A stretch of 39,364 nt of DNA from Hyphomicrobiales bacterium (GTDB lineage Bacteria > Pseudomonadota > Alphaproteobacteria > Rhizobiales > Rhizobiaceae). Below are positions 1 to 7,927 of this stretch, piece after piece (positions within the stretch are counted from its first letter, which is position 1; each line of letters opens with the position of its first letter). The notes beneath the pieces were generated by a model that saw nothing but the letters and a program-made list of their open reading frames with translations, made no database searches and was not told where the DNA came from. The DNA lies in assembly GCA_900470965.1 (NCBI GenBank), contig UCCS01000072.1, positions 1-39,364 on the forward strand, given 5' to 3'. Both the position numbers and the translations under genes were made by a program.

Positions 1-62
1 ATGAATGATTTGGCGGCGCTCCCGCCTGCCGGCTGCGGTGTTCGCGCCGCCAAATCATTCAT
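1..62. repeat. Perfect 19-bp inverted repeat downstream of the dac gene
   Basis: Bases 1-19 (ATGAATGATTTGGCGGCGC) are the exact reverse complement of bases 44-62, separated by a 24-nt GC-rich loop. It begins 17 nt beyond the stop codon of the minus-strand carboxypeptidase gene, so an RNA hairpin there could terminate or stabilise that transcript. There is no obvious T-tract within the window, and the left arm starts at base 1, so the repeat may extend further left. It could also be one copy of a dispersed palindromic element. Confidence 0.6.
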
Positions 63-79
63 AGGCAGCGCCGGATATC

Positions 80-1774
80 TCATTGAGCAGCCGCCCAGCA
101 CTTGACGCCGGCCTTCTTCAGGGCCTTGCAGGCGTTGACCGCATCACGCTGGCCATCGAAGCCGCCGAAACGTGCGCGGTAGATTTGATCGCCGTCATTG
201 GCATAGGCGACGGCGAAGGGCTTGGCGGAGCTCAGCGCCTTGCCGCCCTTGGCCTTGGCGTTTGCCAGGAGGTCCATCGCCATTTCACGACTGGAGGAAA
301 CGCCGATCTGGACGACCCAGCCGGATGGCTGTGGCACTTCCTTGGCGGCAACTTCCTTTGCCGGGGCAACCTTGGTGGAGGCTGTCGTCAACTCGTCGAC
401 GGAAGTGTCGCCCTGTTCCGGCGGTATATAGGCAGGTGCCGGCGTCGGCACGGCGACGGAAGCCTGTTCCTGCTGCTGCTGCTTGATCGGCACGGTCTTG
501 ACCCTGGTCGGAGACGGCATCGGCTGCGTCAGCAAGGGATTGTCTGTCTTGGGTGCGGCGGTTTCCGCATAGGCAACTTCGGTGCTTGCCGTCTGGTAAC
601 GGCTGTCCGGAAGCGGACCCTTGTGGGGCAGGCCGAGATCGGCAGCGGCTGCCGTGAGCGGCGGCTGATTGGCCGTGATCGTTTTCTTTTCAGCCACCTG
701 GGCAACCTTGGCAGGGGAAACCGGAGCAGGTGTTTCGATCATCTCGGGCATCGGCTTCGACTGGGCGACAAGCGCGCCGCCGCTGCTGGAAGCCTTCGGC
801 ATGTAGGTCGCGAGCAGATTGCGCATCTGCGAGTCGCGGGCAGGGGTGGATGCACCGCCGAGAACCACGCCGACGATCGACTTGCCATCCGCCTGTAAGG
901 AACTGACCAGATTGAAGCCGGCGGCGCGGGTGTAACCGGTCTTGATGCCATCGACGCCACGCACGGAGCCGACGAGACGGTTATGGCTGCGGATCACGCG
1001 GTTGCCGAACTTGAAGGCGCGGGTGTTGAAATAGCCGTAATATTGCGGGAAATGCTGGCGAAGGGCGATGCCGAGGCGGGCCTGATCGCGGGCCGTCGTC
1101 ATCTGCGCGGTATTCGGCAGGCCGTTGGCATTGCGATAGGTCGTGCGCGTCATGCCGAGCGCATGGGCCTTGGCTGTCATCATCTGGGCGAAACGATCTT
1201 CCGAACCGCCGAGCATTTCGCCGAGGGCGGTCGCAGCATCATTGGCAGACAGCGTCACAAGGCCGAGGATACCCTGTTCGACGGTGATCGTGCCGCCGGC
1301 GCGCACACCAAGCTTGGTCGGCGCCTGGGCGGCGGCGTGAGCGGAGAAGGGGACGGGCGTATCGAGGCGGATGCGACCCTGCTCGAGCGCCTCGAATGTC
1401 ATGTAGAGCGTCATCATCTTCGTGAGCGACGCCGGATATTGCAGACGGTCGGCATTCTCGCTGTAGAGAACATTCCCCGTCCGGGCATCGACGACGATAC
1501 CGGCATATTTCGGATTTGCAGCTTCCGCTTCGGCATTGACCGAGTCGACCGCGACGATCGCGATAGCCATCGAAAGGATCGTCAGCACCTTTGCGAGGAA
1601 ACCGGCAGACCGCGGCGATGATACGGAGGAAATTGACCTTGACACTATTCCACTCTTCGCTTGCATTTTGGATATTCGGCGGGTCACGCGCCCCCTACTG
1701 CGTAACCGGCTGTCTTGGAAAACTACCGGTTCAGCGTTACCAATCCGTTTATGATGAATCGTTTCTTCAGACAT
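80..1774 (-). CDS. D-alanyl-D-alanine carboxypeptidase (PBP, S11 family) with C-terminal SPOR domain
   Basis: Periplasmic low-molecular-weight penicillin-binding protein of 564 aa that should trim the terminal D-Ala of peptidoglycan stem peptides. The three active-site motifs of S11 peptidases are visible: SLTK (116-119, nucleophile Ser116), SAN (176-178) and KTG (278-280). A hydrophobic signal segment lies at about 58-85, after a long N-terminal stretch. A Pro/Ala-rich linker (about 330-480) leads to a SPOR domain (about 484-564) of the kind that binds denuded glycan at division sites. The first ATG is used, but no good Shine-Dalgarno site is seen; Met37 (base 1666) is an alternative that gives a more usual signal peptide. 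It lies 11 nt after the upstream unknown gene, so the two are probably co-transcribed. Confidence 0.9.
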   Translation of the reverse strand: MSEETIHHKRIGNAEPVVFQDSRLRSRGRVTRRISKMQAKSGIVSRSISSVSSPRSAGFLAKVLTILSMAIAIVAVDSVNAEAEAANPKYAGIVVDARTGNVLYSENADRLQYPASLTKMMTLYMTFEALEQGRIRLDTPVPFSAHAAAQAPTKLGVRAGGTITVEQGILGLVTLSANDAATALGEMLGGSEDRFAQMMTAKAHALGMTRTTYRNANGLPNTAQMTTARDQARLGIALRQHFPQYYGYFNTRAFKFGNRVIRSHNRLVGSVRGVDGIKTGYTRAAGFNLVSSLQADGKSIVGVVLGGASTPARDSQMRNLLATYMPKASSSGGALVAQSKPMPEMIETPAPVSPAKVAQVAEKKTITANQPPLTAAAADLGLPHKGPLPDSRYQTASTEVAYAETAAPKTDNPLLTQPMPSPTRVKTVPIKQQQQEQASVAVPTPAPAYIPPEQGDTSVDELTTASTKVAPAKEVAAKEVPQPSGWVVQIGVSSSREMAMDLLANAKAKGGKALSSAKPFAVAYANDGDQIYRARFGGFDGQRDAVNACKALKKAGVKCWAAAQ

Positions 1775-1785
1775 TTGCGGGGATT

Positions 1786-2532
1786 TTAGCGGAGTGTTGC
1801 AGACCGGCTCACAAGCCGGCTTTCCACAAAAGTCCTGATCGCGGCATCAATATGGTCCCAGTCGGCCAAACGACGGCTCGAGAACCGGTAGAGCACACTT
1901 AAATCCTTGCCGACCTTGATATCGCGCTGGCAATCGCCGCTGGTTGCCATTTCCGCAGACGAGGGCAGGACGCAGCGCACGACGTAATCGGCGCTTCCTT
2001 CGCGCGGCGCGGTCAGCAGCACCTCGCCGTTGTAGCCGGCATCGGCTCGCAGGCGGTGCAGCGTCAGGCCATGGGCAAAGGTTTCCGAGGCACCATCCAT
2101 CAGGTGCGAATAGATCGGCTCCAGCCGGCCCGACATGTCCCGCGACATCGTGCCTTGGGTGATCTGCAGGAAAATCAGGCCTGACGATTGGGCAACGTCG
2201 TCGAAACGCTGGCGCGTTTCCTTGCTGTAGCCCTGCATTTCCGGCCAGGTGAGATAGAGATCGACCCGTTCGGCCGTGCCGTCATGACGTTCGCTGGGGA
2301 AGCGAATCGTGTTGGCAGGCAGGCCGACCGTGTCGAGGCCGATGGTGAGCGTGATCCCGGCATTGCTTTCAGTATTGCCCGCAAGCGAGATGTGACGGCC
2401 GAACCAGCGGCCGGCAACGCTGATCGCAACCGTCAGCAGCGCCAAGACCGCAATCGTCGCCGTGACGCGAACCAGGAAGCGGGTCGAAAGAAGGGGCTGC
2501 TCACCAGGGTGGCCCACGGCGGAATTGCTCAT
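1786..2532 (-). CDS. Membrane-anchored conserved hypothetical protein
   Basis: A 248-aa protein I cannot assign to a functional family. It has one N-terminal transmembrane segment (about residues 20-42, hydrophobic with Arg just before it) and a roughly 200-residue soluble portion that should face the periplasm. That portion has no recognised catalytic motif and contains a Cys pair near the C-terminus (in RCVLPSS and GDCQRD) that could form a disulfide. The ATG is preceded by AGGACGACG, an acceptable ribosome binding site. It is the first gene of a probable two-gene unit with the SPOR-domain carboxypeptidase 11 nt downstream, which suggests, without proving, a role at the cell envelope. Confidence 0.75.
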   Translation of the reverse strand: MSNSAVGHPGEQPLLSTRFLVRVTATIAVLALLTVAISVAGRWFGRHISLAGNTESNAGITLTIGLDTVGLPANTIRFPSERHDGTAERVDLYLTWPEMQGYSKETRQRFDDVAQSSGLIFLQITQGTMSRDMSGRLEPIYSHLMDGASETFAHGLTLHRLRADAGYNGEVLLTAPREGSADYVVRCVLPSSAEMATSGDCQRDIKVGKDLSVLYRFSSRRLADWDHIDAAIRTFVESRLVSRSATLR

Positions 2533-2660
2533 CGTCGTCCTCGGATATCGGGCCGCCGTAAGAAAAACGCGAGTCGTCGGTGCCGGTGAAGAATCTCCTG
2601 ATGAGGATGGAGCGGCGGGAGTTAATGGGCCGTTAACTCAACCAAAAGGAGGTGCCACAA

Positions 2661-2697
2661 AAGAAGCGAGCCGTTCCCGGGACAGCGGGAACGGCTC
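2661..2697 (-). terminator. Rho-independent terminator of the transglutaminase-like gene
   Basis: A perfect 12-bp stem (2668-2679 with 2686-2697) and a 6-nt loop. On the minus strand the hairpin is followed by a U-rich run read from 2667 downward (cttcttttgt). It lies about 50 nt past the stop codon of the 2750-3355 gene and separates it from the next minus-strand unit. Confidence 0.8.
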
Positions 2698-2749
2698 TGG
2701 GCGCCGGTCGGGACGGGGATGCGGGGACTGACCGGGGCCGGTATGCCTG

Positions 2750-3355
2750 TTACTTCACGCTACCGACAGCGACGGCGCGGCCGTCCTGCAGCTTCGTCCA
2801 GCGGGCCGGATCATCGGCGGACTGGCGCTTCAGGTAGGTGTATTCGGTATCCGACCACAGCAGCACCTTGTTGCGCATATTGTCGAGAATGAAGTCGCCG
2901 TGATCCGTACGCACGGTCAGCACCGCATGGCCCTCGCCATTCGGCTGCAGCACGACAGTCATCAGCGTATCTGATGGAGAGAAGCCGGCATCGATCAGCA
3001 TCTTGCGCTTCAGCAGCGCGAAATCCTCGCAGTCGCCGACAGTGCGCGGATAGGCCCAGCGCTCCTCGACACCATAGATCTCCATGTCCGTCATCGGTTG
3101 GATGGTCGAGTTGACGGTGTAGTTGACCTTGAGGATCTCCTTCCAGCGATCCTCGGTCAGGATCGCCGGGCCGGCATCGCCGCCGGCATAAGCGCATTCA
3201 CTCGGATTGGCCTGACAGAATTCATAGTGCCCGATCGGCGGGCTCGCATTGCCTGCAAGTGTCATGCTGGCGGGTGATGCCTGTCCTGCGCCCGCCATTG
3301 CCACCGTTACGCTAACGGCCAGAAGGCCGCTCTTCAGTAGATTTCGAATTGACAT
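2750..3355 (-). CDS. Periplasmic transglutaminase-like cysteine protease (BTLCP family)
   Basis: A 201-aa exported protein of the bacterial transglutaminase-like cysteine proteinase family (PF06035 type). The signal peptide is residues 1-26 (AGAGQA then SPAS). The papain-like catalytic triad can be read as Cys109 (GDCEDF), His143 (GEGHAV) and Asp158 (ILDN). Better-known BTLCP proteins such as LapG cleave surface adhesins under c-di-GMP control. No LapD partner is adjacent, so that role is only a possibility; many rhizobial paralogues have no known substrate. The ATG has a good ribosome binding site (GGGGAGACGATA). The gene stands alone, with its own terminator and a 383-bp upstream region. 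Confidence 0.88.
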   Translation of the reverse strand: MSIRNLLKSGLLAVSVTVAMAGAGQASPASMTLAGNASPPIGHYEFCQANPSECAYAGGDAGPAILTEDRWKEILKVNYTVNSTIQPMTDMEIYGVEERWAYPRTVGDCEDFALLKRKMLIDAGFSPSDTLMTVVLQPNGEGHAVLTVRTDHGDFILDNMRNKVLLWSDTEYTYLKRQSADDPARWTKLQDGRAVAVGSVK

Positions 3356-3738
3356 TATCGTCTCCCCGTTATGAGGACGACAATGACACGGACGTTTTTA
3401 TCTCACGCAAAATTACGCAATCAAATTAATGGCTTAGTTGATTCAAAAGCGCATCGAACTTGATTCAAATCCACATCGAATACGCTTAAAATTAAAAGCG
3501 CATTCGTCTCGAATTCGATTAAAATTGAAGGATTGGGAAAAAGGCTTTCGGGCGGGAAATGGCCGAAAAACGGACAGGCTGTTAACGATTTTCGATAAGC
3601 CGGATAAATTTCTGCAACAAGCTGCAGTGGGGATGGCGGCCGGCGGAGATCCGATTGAAGCGTACAAACAGGCGGAATCGCCGTGCAGAAAGCCGATTTC
3701 GCCTTACGTCCCGATTTTCCGCCGTAAAAATAATTTCG
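3356..3738. other. 383-bp AT-rich intergenic region with short repeats
   Basis: Contains the promoter region of the minus-strand transglutaminase-like gene and the 3' flank of proline iminopeptidase. Bases 3420-3530 are far more AT-rich than the surroundings. They hold an imperfect direct repeat (3438-3458 and 3460-3480, 18 of 21 matching), then two related AT-rich units and a near-palindrome, CGCTTAAAATTAAAAGCG (3484-3501). A plus-strand reading frame through it gives only repetitive basic peptide with no recognisable start signal, so I do not call a gene. Confidence 0.6.
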
Positions 3739-4698
3739 TCAGAGATCGCGGAATCTGTTCGTCGCAGCGACGATTGCGGCGGCAATATCCGCATTTGCAG
3801 TCGAATGGGCCGCCTTTGGCAGCACGATGAACTCGGCGCCCGGCCATGCGCGGGCAAGTTCCCAGGCGGTGACAAGCGGTGCTTCTATGTCGAAGCGTCC
3901 GTGGATGAGAAAGCCGGGGATGCCGGCGAGGCGATCGGCATTCTTCAGTAGAATGCCGTCTTCGAGCCACGCGCCCTCGCGGAAATAGTGGGTGATGATG
4001 CGGGCGCGCGTCAGAAGGTAGCGCGGATCGGACCAGCGCCCGGGCAGACCGGCGGGATCGGCAAGAAGGATTGTCGCCGCTTCCCATTCATGCCAGTCGC
4101 GCGCCGCTTTCAGCCGTACCTGCTCTTCGGGATCGTTGAGGAGTTGATGATAGGCGCTCACCCTGTCGATGCCACGGAGCTCCGGTGGCAGCGCCTTGCC
4201 GAAACGGTGCCATTCCTCGGGAAAGAGCGGCGCCATGCCGCGATAGAGCCAGTCGATTTCGGAACGCCGTGTCGTGGTGACTCCTGCGATAACTATGCCG
4301 CTGACATGATCCGGATGGGATTGCGCATAGGCGAGCGCCAGCGTCGAACCCCAGGAATTGCCGAAGATGATCCACTTTTTCACGCTAAAGAGGCTGCGCA
4401 GCCTCTCTATATCCTCGATGAGATGAGCGGTCGTGTTGCGGGAGAGGTCGGTCGCGGCGTCGGCGGCATTCGGCAGGCTGCGCCCGCAATTGCGCTGATC
4501 GAAGAGGATGATGCGGTACACGGATGGGTCGAAATAGCGGCGTGCAGCGGTGGAAAAGCCGGAGCCTGGTCCGCCGTGCAGGACAAGCGCCGGCTTGCCT
4601 GCCGGATTGCCGCAGGCCTCCCAATAGATCAGGTTGCCGTCGCCTGTATCGAGCAGGCCGTGTTCATAGGGTTCGATTTCCGGAAACAGGACCGACAT
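3739..4698 (-). CDS. pip: Proline iminopeptidase (S33 family)
   Basis: A 319-aa cytoplasmic serine peptidase that should release N-terminal proline from peptides. Family signatures are present: the oxyanion-loop motif HGGPG (41-45), DQRNCGRS (67-74), the nucleophile elbow GNSWGS with Ser115, an acid residue in HGRFD (Asp270), and the catalytic His298 in AAHST. The elbow is GNSWG where GGSWG is the usual form. Full length for the family, about 310-320 aa. It starts at an ATG without a strong Shine-Dalgarno site and seems to be transcribed alone, with dispersed-repeat copies upstream and an AT-rich spacer downstream. Confidence 0.92.
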   Translation of the reverse strand: MSVLFPEIEPYEHGLLDTGDGNLIYWEACGNPAGKPALVLHGGPGSGFSTAARRYFDPSVYRIILFDQRNCGRSLPNAADAATDLSRNTTAHLIEDIERLRSLFSVKKWIIFGNSWGSTLALAYAQSHPDHVSGIVIAGVTTTRRSEIDWLYRGMAPLFPEEWHRFGKALPPELRGIDRVSAYHQLLNDPEEQVRLKAARDWHEWEAATILLADPAGLPGRWSDPRYLLTRARIITHYFREGAWLEDGILLKNADRLAGIPGFLIHGRFDIEAPLVTAWELARAWPGAEFIVLPKAAHSTANADIAAAIVAATNRFRDL

Positions 4699-4845
4699 GA
4701 CCGTGCCGCTTGTTGAGGTGCGCTGTATCCTTCAAGTCTGTGACGGATAAATGACAAGAGTGGCGGCATTCTATGGCATCTGCCACACGGGATGCAGGAG
4801 ATTATTCAACCCAACACTGAAATTGTCAGTCCTATCCCGTGTAGT

Positions 4846-4900
4846 ACAGGCCCGAAAACCGGGCGCAAAACCGCTGATCATTTTTGCTGGAATTGGTTTC
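4846..4900. repeat. Degenerate copy of the interspersed repeat
   Basis: Shares the inner part of the 4908-4955 unit: GCGCAAAACCGCT, then TTTTTGCTGGAATTGG. The left GCAATTCC end is not recognisable. It lies directly next to the better copy, so the two may be a tandem pair. Confidence 0.5.
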
Positions 4901-4907
4901 TTGTTTT

Positions 4908-4955
4908 ACGCAATTCCGGGCGCAACACCGCGGCCCACTTTTGCTGGAATTGCTT
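4908..4955. repeat. Interspersed repeat unit with inverted ends GCAATTCC/GGAATTGC
   Basis: The ends GCAATTCC (4910-4917) and GGAATTGC (4946-4953) are exact reverse complements. The internal core reads CGCAACACCGCGG then CCCACTTTTGCT. About 40 of 45 aligned bases match the copy at 7931-7975. It touches the stop codon of the PilZ gene and may supply its 3' hairpin. Confidence 0.75.
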
Positions 4956-5566
4956 TAGAGAAATTCGCGCAACGTCTCGCGCGACTGGACCGACAGGAAC
5001 TCGATCGCAACACCCTCCGAGAAGTGGCGAACGACGCGGCCGCGCATGTTGCCGAGGCGAACAGGCGTGCCGAGCGGCGGACGCACTTCGCAATCGACGG
5101 CGGCGCCCGAGAGCGAAAGGTCCATGATGCGGCAGGTGTAGCGCGTGCCGTCTTCGAGCGTGAGGTCGGTCTTGGTCTCGCGCGGGGTCAGACGATCATG
5201 ACGGCGATCTTCCGGCAGGCCGAGCTCGTGTTTGTTGGCAAGCCAGGTGAGCTGGGCCGCGAGCTTCTCGCGCTTGCGCTCGGTGGCGTTGATCGACATG
5301 GTGAAGCCGCGCATATCGACGGTCTGTACATGACCTTCGACGCGGCCGAGATGGTCGATGTAGGCGACGATGCGTTCATTGGCGCGTGGGCGGCCGGCGC
5401 AGGTGACATACATGTCGCCGGGCGACATATCGATCACCACGCACTCGAATTCCTCGTAGTTCGCAAGCATCAGCCGGCCCTGCATATTGATGGGCACGCG
5501 CTGGAACACTCCCTGTTCTGGGCGCGGCGCAGGCCGGTGCGTCTGAGCGGGCTGGAACGAGTGCAT
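4955..5566 (-). CDS. PilZ-domain protein (probable c-di-GMP binder, two PilZ-like domains)
   Basis: A 203-aa soluble protein with two PilZ-like regions. The first (about 20-95) is degenerate. The second (about 118-200) carries the c-di-GMP signature: an Arg-rich RRHDRLTPR entry and DLSLSG about 20 residues later, matching the RxxxR...D/NxSxxG pattern. It should therefore sense cyclic di-GMP and alter motility, exopolysaccharide or another output through protein contact; no output domain is fused to it. The ATG at 5566 is preferred to an in-frame TTG one codon upstream. Its stop codon abuts an interspersed repeat, and the PAS_5 gene lies 120 bp upstream on the same strand. Confidence 0.88.
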   Translation of the reverse strand: MHSFQPAQTHRPAPRPEQGVFQRVPINMQGRLMLANYEEFECVVIDMSPGDMYVTCAGRPRANERIVAYIDHLGRVEGHVQTVDMRGFTMSINATERKREKLAAQLTWLANKHELGLPEDRRHDRLTPRETKTDLTLEDGTRYTCRIMDLSLSGAAVDCEVRPPLGTPVRLGNMRGRVVRHFSEGVAIEFLSVQSRETLREFL

Positions 5567-5688
5567 CAAAGGGCTTCTTTATGAAATCGCTGAGCCCAAT
5601 CCTTACCTGCAATCCCTTAACAGAAGGTTGTGGAACGAGCCGCCGCATAACCCTAAAGTACTATGGGCGGCGACCCAAAATGCGACAG

Positions 5689-6306
5689 TCAGCGAGCGGC
5701 TGCCCCATGCAGGAAATGCGACATGGCACGCAGCATGGCGCGGCCGAACGTGGCCTGTTTTTCGGTGGCGACCTCGACAGGGCGACGCGGTTCGGCCCCA
5801 GCCGTGCGGCCGAACTTGTCGTGCAGCAGCCGGCTGCGATCGAGGGCGAGAAGCTCCAGCGGCACGATCTCCAGCCAGCTTGCAGCGGCGGCAGGCGCGA
5901 TGGCGCCAAGCAGCCGGTCGCAGCCACCTTCGGGCGAACGCAGCGGCATCATGATGATCTCAAAGGCCGCATGATGGCCGGCGGTGCTGTAGCCCGTCGC
6001 GTTGAAAAGCGTTGGAATGGCGTGAGCCATGACGCCCTGTGCCGTCTTTTCGATATCCTCGTGCTGGCCGTTAGCCCAAAGGGCGGAGAAACGCTCGCCG
6101 CGCAGATCGCGGCCAAAGAGATCGCAGATCTTGGTGCCGGCGAGGCGGAAGCGGATATGCCGGTCTGCCGCCGTCTCCAAGATGAAGAGGCTCGACAGGA
6201 GATGAGGGATCGCGCCGGGCTCGATCTGCGATTTCAGCGGTGCATCCCGCCCGCCGCGCAGTGCATTCCAGTAGTCGAATATGTCGATCGTGATCTGAAG
6301 GCGCAT
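5689..6306 (-). CDS. PAS domain-containing protein (PAS_5 / DUF1457 type)
   Basis: A 205-aa protein made almost wholly of a PAS_5-type domain. Residues about 8-150 contain the typical pattern DYWNALRGGRDAP, then RFRLAGTKICDLFGRDLRG, and a second half around FEIIMMPLRSPEGGCDRLLG. These alphaproteobacterial proteins have no kinase or output domain and their ligand is generally unknown. The last 40 residues are basic and Ala-rich. It sits upstream of the PilZ gene on the same strand with a 120-bp gap, so c-di-GMP or stress signalling is a loose contextual guess. The ATG lacks a strong ribosome binding site. Confidence 0.8.
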   Translation of the reverse strand: MRLQITIDIFDYWNALRGGRDAPLKSQIEPGAIPHLLSSLFILETAADRHIRFRLAGTKICDLFGRDLRGERFSALWANGQHEDIEKTAQGVMAHAIPTLFNATGYSTAGHHAAFEIIMMPLRSPEGGCDRLLGAIAPAAAASWLEIVPLELLALDRSRLLHDKFGRTAGAEPRRPVEVATEKQATFGRAMLRAMSHFLHGAAAR

Positions 6307-6399
6307 GGCAGTGTCTCATTTCGGTTCATTGGGGCGCGGTTTTCGCCCCTTCACCTTCTACCTTGCGGATTTCATGCCAAATCCGGCGAGTTAAGGTTA

Positions 6400-6551
6400 A
6401 GAAAGGGTTTCGCTTGAGTGCCGGGACCTGTCATGAGACCGTCTCTCCATCACTTCGAACAGTGAAGTTCTGCACAGGACTGCCAGGGGGAGGGGCATCC
6501 TTCGGGGAACCCAGGCGAGCCGTCCGGCCAGTTCCGGACGGCTTTTTTTTT
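6400..6551 (+). ncRNA. Candidate small RNA or attenuated leader ahead of the rhomboid gene
   Basis: There is no plus-strand protein gene between 6307 and 6592, yet this stretch ends in a textbook intrinsic terminator. Short potential stems precede it, for example ACTTC/GAAGT with a 7-nt loop and a CC-TTCG-GG tetraloop-like element. Either a free-standing small RNA of roughly 100-150 nt or a leader attenuator for the rhomboid gene would explain it. The 5' end is a guess; CTTGAG at 6413-6418 is only a weak -35 candidate. I cannot match it to a named RNA family from sequence alone. Confidence 0.35.
6518..6551 (+). terminator. Strong rho-independent terminator without an upstream protein gene
   Basis: A perfect 10-bp stem (6518-6527 with 6534-6543), 6-nt loop, and nine consecutive T residues (6543-6551). 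It reads on the plus strand, while the upstream gene (PAS_5) is on the minus strand. The rhomboid start codon lies about 42 nt downstream. Confidence 0.85.
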
Positions 6552-6592
6552 GAAGCTGGCTCCTGTATGGCTGTGACCTCCAACGAGGCGAG

Positions 6593-7378
6593 ATGAGCAT
6601 GAACGAACAGACGTCCGGGCCTGATCAGGCTTTCCAGCCTATGCAGCCCGAACCGCCGGCCAGGCCGCCACGCCAGCCGGTTTTCAATCTTCCGCCTGCG
6701 CTGTTTGCCACGCTCCTGCTTCTGATCCTGATCTACGCCGGGCAGTCGCTACTGTCTCCCGACGGGCTTTCCTGGTTCCTGTTCAACTTCGGCTTCATTC
6801 CGCTGCGCTATGCCGTTTCGCTTGCAGAGCAGGGCCCGCAGCTCTACTGGACGCCGGTCACCTATTCGCTGCTGCACGGAAGCATCGAGCATATCGTCTT
6901 CAACGGCCTGTGGCTGATGGCCTTCGGCGCGCCAGTCGTGCGCCGCATCGGCGCGTTCCGCTTCATCGTCTTCTGGATTCTTTCCTCTGTCGCCTCGGCG
7001 GCCCTGCATGCGGCCCTGAACTGGGGCAGCGAAGGGCTGCTGATCGGTGCATCGGGTGTGGTCTCGGGTCTCATGGGCGCGGCCTGCCGCTTTGCCTTCC
7101 CCTCCGGGCGGCAGATGGTCCGCCCCGCGCACCTCAATCCGCGACTGTCGGTGCTGCAGGCGATGCAGAGCCGCACGGTGATCATCTTCACGCTGTTATG
7201 GCTGGTCGGCAACGCGCTGATCGCCGTCGGCATCCCGCTCGTCGGCGACGGCAGCCAGGAGATTGCCTGGGATGCGCATATCGGCGGTTTCGTCTTCGGC
7301 TTCTTCCTTTTCGCGCTCTTCGACCGGAAACTGCCTGAAGAACCCGTGCCCCATCCTGACGACGAGTTGCAATCCTGA
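6593..7378 (+). CDS. Rhomboid family intramembrane serine protease
   Basis: A 261-aa inner-membrane protein with six or seven hydrophobic segments after a Pro/Gln-rich cytoplasmic N-terminus (1-35). The rhomboid catalytic dyad is present: Ser154 in GASGVVSGLMG and His229 in DAHIGGFVFG. An H..xN pair (His100, Asn104) matches the oxyanion-stabilising residues of the second membrane helix. It should cleave membrane-spanning substrates within the bilayer; the substrate is unknown. There are two candidate ATGs, 6593 and 6599; GAGGCGAG sits just before both, with better spacing to the second. A terminator 42 nt upstream may attenuate its transcription. The CBS gene follows 99 nt downstream. Confidence 0.92.
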   Translation: MSMNEQTSGPDQAFQPMQPEPPARPPRQPVFNLPPALFATLLLLILIYAGQSLLSPDGLSWFLFNFGFIPLRYAVSLAEQGPQLYWTPVTYSLLHGSIEHIVFNGLWLMAFGAPVVRRIGAFRFIVFWILSSVASAALHAALNWGSEGLLIGASGVVSGLMGAACRFAFPSGRQMVRPAHLNPRLSVLQAMQSRTVIIFTLLWLVGNALIAVGIPLVGDGSQEIAWDAHIGGFVFGFFLFALFDRKLPEEPVPHPDDELQS

Positions 7379-7477
7379 CCCAAGCAGTGCACCATTGATC
7401 AATCCGCGATGGGAGGAGAAACCGCCGCGGAGCCTGTGTTCCCGACAAGTGTTTCACTTTCGCCATGGGAGGTACAA

Positions 7478-7912
7478 ATGGCCAGTTCCGTCAAGGCAAT
7501 ACTCGATCTGAAGGGTCGTGACGTCGTCACCACCGGGCCGAACACCACGGTTGCGGAAGCGGCTTCGATTCTGAGCAAGAAGAAGATCGGCGCGATCGTC
7601 GTCGTCGGCATGGAAAACAAGATTTCCGGCATGTTCACTGAGCGCGATCTCGTGCATGTCATCGCCAAGTCCGGCAAGGACGGGCTCGATCAGACGCTTT
7701 CTTCCGTCATGACCTCGAAGGTCCTCCGCTGCAACGAGCAGACCTCGGTCAACGAGCTTATGCAGCTGATGACCAGCAAGCGTTTCCGCCACGTTCCCGT
7801 GGAAGCCAACGGCAAGCTTGCCGGCATCATTTCGATCGGTGACGTCGTGAAGTCGCGCATCGCCGAGGTCGAGCGAGAAGCCGAAGAGATCAAGGCTTAT
7901 ATTGCAAGCTGA
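7478..7912 (+). CDS. CBS-domain pair protein
   Basis: A 144-aa protein consisting of two CBS domains (about 10-65 and 75-130) that fold as a Bateman module. Such modules bind adenosine nucleotides such as AMP, ATP or NAD; the first has the typical GAIVVVG...ISGMFTERDL pattern and the second has RHVPVEANGKLAGIISIGDVVK. No effector domain is attached, so it presumably regulates a partner. The start was set at the ATG behind GGGAGGTACAA, a strong ribosome binding site at ideal distance; an in-frame extension upstream to 7409 lacks such support. Its 3' end faces the convergent patatin gene across an interspersed repeat. Confidence 0.9.
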   Translation: MASSVKAILDLKGRDVVTTGPNTTVAEAASILSKKKIGAIVVVGMENKISGMFTERDLVHVIAKSGKDGLDQTLSSVMTSKVLRCNEQTSVNELMQLMTSKRFRHVPVEANGKLAGIISIGDVVKSRIAEVEREAEEIKAYIAS

Positions 7913-7927
7913 GTGACTCTTTATTCT

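Noticed and set aside
3438..3830. 130-aa plus-strand reading frame with a repeated RIRLKLK peptide
   Set aside because: The peptide repeat only mirrors the AT-rich DNA repeats. There is no ribosome binding site and the second half is antisense to pip; treated as non-coding.
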